Below are positions 9,027-16,307 of a DNA stretch of 41,598 bases, piece after piece. The notes below the pieces were generated by a model. It did not search any database. It had not been told where the DNA came from and was given only the letters and a program-made list of their open reading frames with translations. Each line of letters begins with the position of its first letter. Position 1 is the first letter of the stretch. The DNA comes from Clostridia bacterium (GTDB lineage: Bacteria > Bacillota > Clostridia > UMGS1810): NCBI GenBank assembly GCA_017621495.1, contig JAGATB010000016.1:1-41598 (forward strand), given 5' to 3'. The position numbers and the translations under genes were made by a program.

Positions 9027-9644
9027 ATGAAGCGAATTTTATTTCAAGGTGATTCTATTACTGATTGCGGTCGCATTCGGGCAACTGATGAAACCAATGG
9101 ACGGCATCTCGGTTTTGGGTATGCAGCGTTGGTTGCGGCAGATCTTGGCAATTGCGAGGTGGGTGCATATGAGTTTCTCAATCTTGGTCTAGGCGGCAGC
9201 AAGATTCTTGATGTGTATAATCATATGATTCAGGACATTATTGAAATTGCCCCCGACTACATGAGCATTATGGTGGGTGTCAACGATGCCATCAACCACT
9301 TGGAAACCAAACGGTTCGAAAGCTTATATCAATGGCTGATTGATGACGTCAAGGCGGCACTTCCCAATATCAAAATCATGTTACTTTCTGCCTTTTGTGA
9401 CGAGTGGAGTGAGCAAAAATTCCCCGGCGTCAATAAGGATGTCAAAGAAAAGATTGCTGTCACTCAACAACTTGCAGAGCGTAACAAACTACCTTTTCTT
9501 GATACTCAGGAGATTCTTGATAAGGCATTAAAAGAAGCCCCACTGGGTTACTGGACGGCACCGGATGGGATTCACCCCACTGTATTTTTGCACAAGCGAA
9601 TTGCCGATGCCTGGATCAAAACCTTTTTGGAAGAATTAAAATAA
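9027..9644 (+). CDS. SGNH/GDSL-family hydrolase, probable carbohydrate esterase
   Basis: This is a 205-aa cytoplasmic esterase of the SGNH superfamily. All four blocks are visible: GDSITD near residue 9 (catalytic Ser), the Gly in LGLGGSKI, GVND (Asn) and DGIHP near the C-terminus (Asp-x-x-His). No signal peptide. Relatives next to sugar transport and glycosidase genes are mostly acetyl esterases of carbohydrates, so deacetylation of imported oligosaccharides is the likely role (inference). The ribosome site AAAGGAG overlaps the end of the GH36 gene, suggesting coupled translation. Confidence 0.88.
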   Translation: MKRILFQGDSITDCGRIRATDETNGRHLGFGYAALVAADLGNCEVGAYEFLNLGLGGSKILDVYNHMIQDIIEIAPDYMSIMVGVNDAINHLETKRFESLYQWLIDDVKAALPNIKIMLLSAFCDEWSEQKFPGVNKDVKEKIAVTQQLAERNKLPFLDTQEILDKALKEAPLGYWTAPDGIHPTVFLHKRIADAWIKTFLEELK

Positions 9645-9683
9645 CGTATTATCTACCCACATAGTTCACTTATCATGTAAAAG

Positions 9684-9716
9684 TAGACGCATGGAAACCA
9701 CCATGCGTCTATTTTT
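9684..9716 (+). terminator. Rho-independent terminator after the SGNH gene
   Basis: A perfect 11-bp stem (TAGACGCATGG, 9684-9694, with 9701-9711) and 6-base loop are followed by a T run. It ends the GH36-SGNH transcript about 40 bases after the stop codon. Confidence 0.88.
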
Positions 9717-9744
9717 CATTTTTCCACCTATCATATGTTTATCG

Positions 9745-9891
9745 TTATACAAGACAAGAAAACTGCCCGGTTGCAATCAACGCCGGCGTAGATACGCTCA
9801 GCAGATGTCGCATATAATAGCTTGCCAGATAGGAAAAAATGCAGACAACGCCTATCTGGATTGCTTTGGTTAATTCTTGTTTTTTCTCCAT
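9745..9891 (-). pseudogene. Truncated MFS transporter, N-terminal remnant
   Basis: A 48-codon frame starts with its own ATG and a GAGG ribosome site, 13 bases after the stop of the second permease. Its residues MEKKQELTKAIQIGVVCIFS and the segment LSVSTPALIATGQF match what I know of the start of sugar-phosphate-type MFS transporters, including the first transmembrane helix. After GQF the match ends and the frame stops within a few codons (CLV, stop). A full MFS protein needs about 400 residues, so this is a deletion relic, or much less likely a small membrane peptide. The break lies about 30 bases from the SGNH terminator, suggesting an old rearrangement here. Confidence 0.65.
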
Positions 9892-9904
9892 ATCATGTAC
9901 CTCA

Positions 9905-10816
9905 TTATCCCTTAACACCACCGATATTGATACCGCCGAGTATGCGTTTCTGGAAGATTGCAAATATTATAAACGGCGGTATTGATGCAAATACGAGAGC
10001 CATAAAATATGTATTCATCTGTACTTCCGGATCTGACGCTAATCTGTATATTACAAGCGGGGTAACTACATTTTTGTCAAGCACAAGTAATGGTGTAAAG
10101 AAGTCTGACCAAGCAGCAGATAATACACCGATTGACTCATAAATTATCACAGGAGTCGTGAGCGGGAGCATTATCTTAAAGAAAACTCCGTAATCTGTAC
10201 ATCCGTCTATCTTTGCTGCCTCTACATATGAATTAGAAAGAGCGTCAAATGCGTTCTTAAATAAAAGAACCGCAAAGGTATCAGCTCCTGAACCTAACCA
10301 CATTGGCCAGAAGGTATCAAGCAAGTTTACTCCCATTCCCCAATCAAATGCAAACGGGAAGTGTAAATAACCAATATAGTTTGGTACCATTCTTATCTGG
10401 CTTGGCATCATCATTGTCCATACAACCAATGTAAATATAAGCTTTGTGCCTGTCGGCTTTAATTTCGATAATACATATCCGCCAAATCCGCAAACTACGA
10501 TTCTCACGGCAAGGTTTCCGAGTGACAATACGATTGTATTAATAAATGAGTCGCCAAGCTGCAGATTCTTCCACGACTCTGATACTCTTGATACCATTTT
10601 TTCCCAGCTCATATCTTTAGGGAAGAAGCTGAATGCCTCATATATCTCCTGAGTATCCTTAAACGCTGTTAATATTGTCCATATTGTCGGCACAATTGCG
10701 ACCACTGCAGCGAATGCAAGCAACGCAAAGGATGTCCAGTAAAGTGTTTTGCCATATACTGTCTTTAAGTCAGAGGAACTAAGTACTCCCGACTGTTTGT
10801 TTCCAAATCTCTTCAT
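9905..10816 (-). CDS. CUT1 sugar ABC transporter permease, MalG type
   Basis: This is a membrane permease for oligosaccharide uptake. The 303-aa product has six predicted membrane segments, beginning at LYWTSFALLAFAAVVAIVP (about 30-50). It carries the EAA loop (EAAKIDGCTDYGVFFKIMLP) that contacts the ATPase, and ends in the MalG-like IFQKRILGGINIGGVKG. The ribosome site TAAGGAGG precedes the ATG. It lies 13 bases after the partner permease. Codon choice (frequent ATA for Ile, AGA for Arg) resembles the glycogen genes rather than the neighbouring hydrolases. No ATPase gene is present, as is usual for CUT1 systems served by a shared MsmX/MsiK-like ATPase. Confidence 0.94.
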   Translation of the reverse strand: MKRFGNKQSGVLSSSDLKTVYGKTLYWTSFALLAFAAVVAIVPTIWTILTAFKDTQEIYEAFSFFPKDMSWEKMVSRVSESWKNLQLGDSFINTIVLSLGNLAVRIVVCGFGGYVLSKLKPTGTKLIFTLVVWTMMMPSQIRMVPNYIGYLHFPFAFDWGMGVNLLDTFWPMWLGSGADTFAVLLFKNAFDALSNSYVEAAKIDGCTDYGVFFKIMLPLTTPVIIYESIGVLSAAWSDFFTPLLVLDKNVVTPLVIYRLASDPEVQMNTYFMALVFASIPPFIIFAIFQKRILGGINIGGVKG

Positions 10817-10829
10817 TTTCCGTTCCTCC

Positions 10830-11744
10830 TTAATATCTGTCCTCTACTTTTCTGTTTAACCAGAAATAGAATATGGTAAATACTATAAGTATTAAGAATA
10901 TAATTACGCCAAGTGCCATTGCCTGGCCGGTTCCCTGACCTCCGCTGTTAAAACCGTACTGATATAATTGATACGAAAGTGAGGTTGACGCACCATTAGG
11001 TCCGCCACTTGTCATCGCAAGAGGCTGTTCCATTATCTGGAATACACCGATTATCTGTCTTACCACATTCAGTAAAATGATACCCTCCATTGCAGGTCTT
11101 GTTATATGCCATAATCTCTTAAGCGGTCCTGCACCATCTATTATTGATGCTTCATAAAGCTCTACCGATACACTCTGCAGAGATGCATAGTATAAAAGCA
11201 TTGTACCGGCTAAACCTTTCCATGATGAATATATTGTAATACCTATGATTGCAAAGTCGGGATTATTTAACCATTGCTGTGTCTCTGCTCCCAATTTGCC
11301 GAGTATCATATTTAGTAAACCGGTTTGGTCGGGATAGTACATATAGTACCACATAAGCATTGCGGCTATTCCCGGTATAACTGCAGGGGTATAGATTAAA
11401 ACCCTGAAACCGCCTTTAAAGTGCAGAATCTCATTTAGCATAATTGCTACAAACAAAGGAGGCAAAAAACCGATTACAAATGACCACAATACATATTGCA
11501 CGGTATTCCATAATGTCGGCAGAAACTGTGTATGTGTAAGCACTTTTCTGTAGTTATCAATTCCGCAGAAATCAAGGACAGTGTAAGCCTTCATATTAAA
11601 GAAAGACCATACTGTACCCATTACTGAGGGTCTCCATATGAACAGATATAGGATTACTACCATAGGTAGCATCAGTATCCATCCGTTTAAGTTGTTACGC
11701 CTTGTAATCAATTTCTTTGGTTTGATTGTTGGTTTTTTTGTCAT
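10830..11744 (-). CDS. CUT1 sugar ABC transporter permease, MalF type
   Basis: Partner permease of the oligosaccharide transporter. The 304-aa product has a short basic N-terminus, six predicted membrane helices (first: GWILMLPMVVILYLFIW) and the EAA loop YEASIIDGAGPLKRLWHITR. An in-frame ATG at 11753 directly abuts the GAAAGG ribosome site, so the ATG at 11744 is preferred. It lies 13 bases upstream of the MalG-type gene. It is separated from the binding-protein gene by a 127-base stretch rich in hairpins. Codon use again differs from the flanking accessory genes. Confidence 0.93.
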   Translation of the reverse strand: MTKKPTIKPKKLITRRNNLNGWILMLPMVVILYLFIWRPSVMGTVWSFFNMKAYTVLDFCGIDNYRKVLTHTQFLPTLWNTVQYVLWSFVIGFLPPLFVAIMLNEILHFKGGFRVLIYTPAVIPGIAAMLMWYYMYYPDQTGLLNMILGKLGAETQQWLNNPDFAIIGITIYSSWKGLAGTMLLYYASLQSVSVELYEASIIDGAGPLKRLWHITRPAMEGIILLNVVRQIIGVFQIMEQPLAMTSGGPNGASTSLSYQLYQYGFNSGGQGTGQAMALGVIIFLILIVFTIFYFWLNRKVEDRY

Positions 11745-11776
11745 AATCGTCATCCTTTCATATGAATTGAGTTTGT

Positions 11777-11860
11777 AACTTCAACTCTGATTTCAGCTGC
11801 TTATATATAAAGCAGTTGAAATCAAAGCTGAAGTCTACGGGGCAGAAAATCTGCCCCGTA
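11777..11860. repeat. Two hairpins between binding-protein and permease genes
   Basis: A long imperfect stem pairs 11777-11802 with 11810-11834 around the loop ATATATA; its inner 14 bp are complementary apart from one wobble pair. Next to it a second hairpin pairs TACGGGGCAG (11836-11845) with 11851-11860. Neither has a U-tract on the minus strand. The position, between a binding-protein gene and its permeases, is where RNA-stabilising hairpins are known to favour binding-protein expression in sugar ABC operons. Confidence 0.7.
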
Positions 11861-11871
11861 ACACTTGTATC

Positions 11872-13278
11872 TTAGTAAGTCAAATTATCAAGATAGTTAC
11901 TTTGGAAATCAGATGCTGCCTTCGCAATAAGTTCTGCACAATCTGCCTCTTTATTAGCAAGAACTTCCTGGATACATCCGTCTAAGGTACTGTAGAGTCC
12001 TTGCGCACACACCGGCTCCTCTGCCTGAAGCTCTGCCGGGCAGTTTGCAACAAACTCATTGTAAAGTCTTACATGATTAGGGTTGCTGTTTGCATTCTCA
12101 TCAATCAACTGATGCTGGAATTTCAACGCTTCAGAATCTTTCGACCAAACACTCATATTTTTAATTCCAACCAACTGGTTATTTGAAAGCTGATTCTGTA
12201 TTGACTTTTCCTGATTGGTCTTGTATTCCGACGTCAATTTAAAGTTATTGGAGCTCTCAGTCCAGCGAATACTTGCTTCAATCTGATCTTTGGTTGCATT
12301 GGGTTCAATTGCAGTAAACGTACCCCCCATCAGGGTTACATGGCGTTTGGGACCCGCCGGAAATGCCATGATTCCCAGTTGATCAGGCGTCATACCGTAT
12401 TTCACCATTCTTCCGGGCATGTCGCCGGCAGCAATCACCATGCCTGCATTACCGGTTGCAAATGTCTTATACATCTCTTCACCGTTAATCAAAGTGTTAC
12501 TGGGAAGAATATCATATTTCCACTTCAAGTCCTTAATAAATTGGAGTGCCTCTACCGCCTCAGGGGTATTGAAGGTTGCTTTCCATTTGCCATCTGCATC
12601 CTGTTCCATGAAATCAACACCAAAAGACCATGCCACGGGGTTAAAGATCCATCCGCCGTTGTTGCCTGCGGTAGGAAATACCAATCCGGGTTTTCCGGTT
12701 GCTTTCTTGATTTTAACCGCAAAATCTACCATTTCATACAAGTCTTTTGGCTGTTTGGGAGTTCCATCTGCTTCCAGCAATCCCGCTGCCTCAAACATCT
12801 CTACATTGAAGGTTAATCCAAGAACATAGGCAGCGGTAGGAAATCCGTAAACTTTACCATCTTTGGTCAACATATTCAAAATTTGTTGATTAAACATACC
12901 ATCATACCCACGTTTTTTCAACGAATCGGTCAAGTCAGCGGAATAACCGGAATCAATGATAGAAGCTATCTCTGTAAAATGCACGTTGTAAACAGTAGGA
13001 AGCTGTCCGCCGGCAGCCTTGGCATAGAAGGACTTAAGATCAAAAGCCCATGTATCAGGAGTAATCTGTATATCCGGATTATTCGTTTCAAAGAGATTTT
13101 TCCTTTCCGTAAACGCATCCATGGTAGCGCCCTCTTTGGAAGGCCAGCCACCAACCGAAATCACAGTTTGACCTTGTTCGTTTTTGTCACTGTTCTTTTT
13201 GCCGCATCCTGTAAACAATCCGACAGATACCGTTACTGCCACGAGCAATGCAATTATTTTTACCAAGCTTTTTTTCAT
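11872..13278 (-). CDS. Extracellular sugar-binding lipoprotein (ABC family 1 SBP)
   Basis: This is the ligand-binding lipoprotein for the adjacent CUT1 permeases. The 468-aa product has a lipoprotein signal peptide with lipobox LFTGC (Cys25), then a Ser/Lys/Asn linker. The long two-lobe body is of the family-1 type and includes YKTFATGNAGMVIAAGD and a hinge region near the middle. A GTG three codons upstream is possible, but the ATG at 13278 is 8 bases from AGGAGGGG and fits better. It lies 29 bases after the LamG-like gene in the operon. Ile is mainly ATT/ATC, unlike the two permeases, so binding protein and permeases may have different histories. The ligand is probably an oligosaccharide; identity is unknown. 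Confidence 0.93.
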   Translation of the reverse strand: MKKSLVKIIALLVAVTVSVGLFTGCGKKNSDKNEQGQTVISVGGWPSKEGATMDAFTERKNLFETNNPDIQITPDTWAFDLKSFYAKAAGGQLPTVYNVHFTEIASIIDSGYSADLTDSLKKRGYDGMFNQQILNMLTKDGKVYGFPTAAYVLGLTFNVEMFEAAGLLEADGTPKQPKDLYEMVDFAVKIKKATGKPGLVFPTAGNNGGWIFNPVAWSFGVDFMEQDADGKWKATFNTPEAVEALQFIKDLKWKYDILPSNTLINGEEMYKTFATGNAGMVIAAGDMPGRMVKYGMTPDQLGIMAFPAGPKRHVTLMGGTFTAIEPNATKDQIEASIRWTESSNNFKLTSEYKTNQEKSIQNQLSNNQLVGIKNMSVWSKDSEALKFQHQLIDENANSNPNHVRLYNEFVANCPAELQAEEPVCAQGLYSTLDGCIQEVLANKEADCAELIAKAASDFQSNYLDNLTY

Positions 13279-13307
13279 AACATTCACCCCTCCTAATTTG
13301 GTGGTTT

Positions 13308-14990
13308 TTACTGTACAACTGTAATAATGGGAGTAATATCGGTTAAATTATCCCAGATAAATGCTTTCACAGCGGTCACAGAACCATCTGTGGGCACACT
13401 GAAATCTATACGTTCGGTTTTTGTGGTATTGGCTGCTGTTTCAACCTTATGAGGAACGCAGGAAATCAGATAGTTGTCTGCTCCATAGACTGCAACAATA
13501 GCATAACAGCTTCTTGCAGTGTCATTCGCATTCTCCGTTGCGACACGGAGACGATAATTACCACCTGTCAACATGGCAGCTTGGTTCGTTGACGCATTTT
13601 TTGTGTCGGTAAAGCTGCAATCCAGAAGCTCAAGATTATCTCTTGTTCCGAAAATGTGTTTCAACTTTAAATTTGACCCCGTTACCTTGCTTATGGCTGT
13701 ACCATTGTTTCCCCGAATCATGAATCCGCCGATTCCGTTGGTCGCAAGTTCACTTCTGTTCTTAGCCGAAGTGGTTTCGTTAAGCAGTTCTATCCAGTCG
13801 GTACCCATCTGTGTCCCATCCACAAAACCCCGGAACTGTTGCTCCTCCAAGTCAACTTCTAATTTTATCGTGTAATTCTGACCCGAGGTCAAATCATTTG
13901 TGCTCGCGCATTGCCATCCGTTCCCGTTCGCATTATTGGATTCACCGATTTTCGCACCTCCAGCATAGTTCGCGAACAGGCTCACGAAAGTCCCTTTTCC
14001 GTCCACAAATCCCATGTGGTGCGTACCTCCGGTATTGCCATTGTTATAGGTAAACTCTGCAATGACGGTTCCGTTGGTGTAGGTTTTCTGAAAATTAACA
14101 ACGGATCCACCGCTGTAAGAGGAAATCGTCGCAGGCAGATAGTATTTCTCCCCTATCTGATATCCGTCTTGCTGCATTGCACGATAAAGTTCTTCCTCTA
14201 CAATGGTCGCCTGAATATCATCAAAATACAATTCTGTCAAGCTACTCGCTCTGATACCAAATGCCTGCAGAGTTTCGGTTTTGCCCAAACCATCGTTTAC
14301 CTCTGCAAAGGTATGTTCCTTGACAACACCATTGACAGCATACCCAATTCTCTCGTTTGCCAAATCAAAATACATATCCACCTGATTGTAATCATCTGCA
14401 GTCAGGTTGCCGGTGATTACAGCGGTCCCGCCGGTCCATTTATCCGTTGTCTCGTCATAGGTACCGTCCTGATATCCGGCAAGATACATACTATCTGCAT
14501 GTCCTTGCCAGCTAGTGCTCTTAAAGGGACGAAGCTCTTTTTGAAAGACCTTAATCACTTCTTCATCTATATTGTCTGATTGAAGCATAAAAGAAAAATT
14601 GCTAGTCCCTGAAATCAAATTGATGGCTTTCATTTTAAAGCTAAGATGAAGAATTCCATCCGCTGCCGCGACACCTTTGGTGAAATAGAATTCATGGTAC
14701 TTATCGCCCTTGATTCTATGGGCTTTGTTACCATTTGCCTCTGTAATCACCGTAGAGATTTTACTATCTGTCATTGTATCACTCAGGGTACCATCCGGAG
14801 TGGTTGCATTGTGGATATACTTGGTTGCATCTGCATCATTGTCATAATCTCTTTGATAGATTACATTTGGGTCATCGGTTGCCTCAAACGCCAACGCCGG
14901 AACTGCTGCAAATGTGCAGAGCACCGCAAGCGCAAGAAGCAATGACACTACTTTTTGAATTTTACCTTTTAACATTTTAGATTTTAACAT
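13308..14990 (-). CDS. Secreted LamG/concanavalin-like protein
   Basis: A 560-aa exported protein, with no enzyme motif that I recognise. A signal peptide ends near residue 34 (AAVPALA, then FEA). Two stretches (about 45-265 and 285-450) look like concanavalin-type jelly rolls of the LamG_3 kind: alternating beta strands with short motifs such as LTELYFDDIQATIVEEELY. The last 90 residues form a module ending AVKAFIWDNLTDITPII that resembles the C-terminus of the 1334-aa glycosidase at 20700-24704. The likely role is glycan binding at the cell surface. An AGGAGG site precedes the ATG. A gap of 37 bases with TAATTAATTAATTAA separates it from the SLH gene upstream. Confidence 0.72.
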   Translation of the reverse strand: MLKSKMLKGKIQKVVSLLLALAVLCTFAAVPALAFEATDDPNVIYQRDYDNDADATKYIHNATTPDGTLSDTMTDSKISTVITEANGNKAHRIKGDKYHEFYFTKGVAAADGILHLSFKMKAINLISGTSNFSFMLQSDNIDEEVIKVFQKELRPFKSTSWQGHADSMYLAGYQDGTYDETTDKWTGGTAVITGNLTADDYNQVDMYFDLANERIGYAVNGVVKEHTFAEVNDGLGKTETLQAFGIRASSLTELYFDDIQATIVEEELYRAMQQDGYQIGEKYYLPATISSYSGGSVVNFQKTYTNGTVIAEFTYNNGNTGGTHHMGFVDGKGTFVSLFANYAGGAKIGESNNANGNGWQCASTNDLTSGQNYTIKLEVDLEEQQFRGFVDGTQMGTDWIELLNETTSAKNRSELATNGIGGFMIRGNNGTAISKVTGSNLKLKHIFGTRDNLELLDCSFTDTKNASTNQAAMLTGGNYRLRVATENANDTARSCYAIVAVYGADNYLISCVPHKVETAANTTKTERIDFSVPTDGSVTAVKAFIWDNLTDITPIITVVQ

Positions 14991-15027
14991 TTTAGTACCT
15001 CCTAAAAAATATAATACAATTAATATT

Positions 15028-16290
15028 TTAATTAATTAATTGATACACTCTCAGAGACAGTGCAAGGGCTTGCTCTGCCGTTGTGAAGTCCTTGGGTGCA
15101 AATCTGCCACCGCCAACGCCTTCCATCAGCTTCATGCCGGAAACCGCATAAACCCCATTTCTTGCCCACAAGGAAATCTCGTCATCATCTTCATACACAT
15201 ACTGTTCTTTGGGTAAGACATCAATATTTCCGCTCTTTGCTGCCAGGGTATAGATTCGCTCTAAAATCACAGCTGTCTCCTCCCGTGTTATCACACTCAT
15301 GGGATAAAATTCATTCTCGCTTTTGCCATACATAATGTTGCTTTGATACAGCTTCAAAACATTTTTATCCTTGGTATCCACAAAGGGATTGCTCTCAGGC
15401 AAAGCAAGCGAAACTCCCAGCTTTTCCAGAAGACTAACCGCAACCCCTGCAAAATCCCGACGGGTTGCCGGTTTTTGTAGATTTTCTTTATCCAGTACTG
15501 CCGGATACAAGCCGGATTCTGCAGCTTCAACCACAGTGTTTGCCGCCCATTCTGAAGCATTACTCCATGTCACGTCAATTGGCTGCGACTCACTCGGTTT
15601 CACTGTACCGGATGCCTCCATTGCATCCATACCAATGGAAACCACATCAGACCAATCAGAAAAGATAATCTCGTTGCCATCTCCCAGTTTAACTGCATAT
15701 CTCATTTTGAGATAAATGGTATGGAGTTCCAAATCGATAATGCTTACATCTCCTAAAATGATATGTTCCAAGGTATAAACATAGGGAGACACCCTATCCT
15801 TTAATCCGGTATCCAGCCATTCAGTCTTTTTGTTGGCATACAGATTCAAAATATCTCTTTCTTCTGTTTTCTCTGCCGTTAACGGGATTACCTCTTCGGA
15901 ACTACCGGAATAATCCCAAACATGGGAGTTCGCTGATGTCATGGCATCCCACTCCTCACTGAATTCTTTATAAACCCAATGCTCTTGATTATCTATAGAC
16001 CAGTCAATTTGGACAACCGCCTTAATATCCTTTGCCTTCTTGCCATACTTGCTGACCCTTGCATCCTCCGATAATTCCAGAAAGCTTTGCAAATCCTTTC
16101 CTTTGTCAAAGGTAACCTTTAACAGGAAGTTATACAAATACCCCATGTCGGTATTGGATTTATCTGTGATGACAATATTGGAGGGCGCTTCCCATTGTGT
16201 AGGAAGTATCTCCTCTGCCCACGCCCGAGGCATGGCTGCCACGTTGAAAATAAAACACAGAGTCAAAATAATCTTGATAGTTTGCTTCAT
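15028..16290 (-). CDS. SLH-domain surface protein (420 aa)
   Basis: Exported protein with a signal peptide (cut near AWA, then EEILP). The N-terminal body (about 30-225) is of unknown fold and is rich in Trp and acidic residues. Three C-terminal S-layer homology repeats (about 247-420) follow; examples are SEWAANTVVEAAESGLYPAV, VITREETAVILERIYTLA and RFAPKDFTTAEQALALSLRV. SLH domains bind secondary cell-wall polymer, so this protein should sit on the cell wall. The ribosome site GGAGAGGAGG is strong. It lies in a run of three SLH genes with gaps of 17-26 bases. The repeats are imperfect, so anchoring strength is uncertain. Confidence 0.82.
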   Translation of the reverse strand: MKQTIKIILTLCFIFNVAAMPRAWAEEILPTQWEAPSNIVITDKSNTDMGYLYNFLLKVTFDKGKDLQSFLELSEDARVSKYGKKAKDIKAVVQIDWSIDNQEHWVYKEFSEEWDAMTSANSHVWDYSGSSEEVIPLTAEKTEERDILNLYANKKTEWLDTGLKDRVSPYVYTLEHIILGDVSIIDLELHTIYLKMRYAVKLGDGNEIIFSDWSDVVSIGMDAMEASGTVKPSESQPIDVTWSNASEWAANTVVEAAESGLYPAVLDKENLQKPATRRDFAGVAVSLLEKLGVSLALPESNPFVDTKDKNVLKLYQSNIMYGKSENEFYPMSVITREETAVILERIYTLAAKSGNIDVLPKEQYVYEDDDEISLWARNGVYAVSGMKLMEGVGGGRFAPKDFTTAEQALALSLRVYQLIN

Positions 16291-16307
16291 TCTTACACCT
16301 CCTCTCC

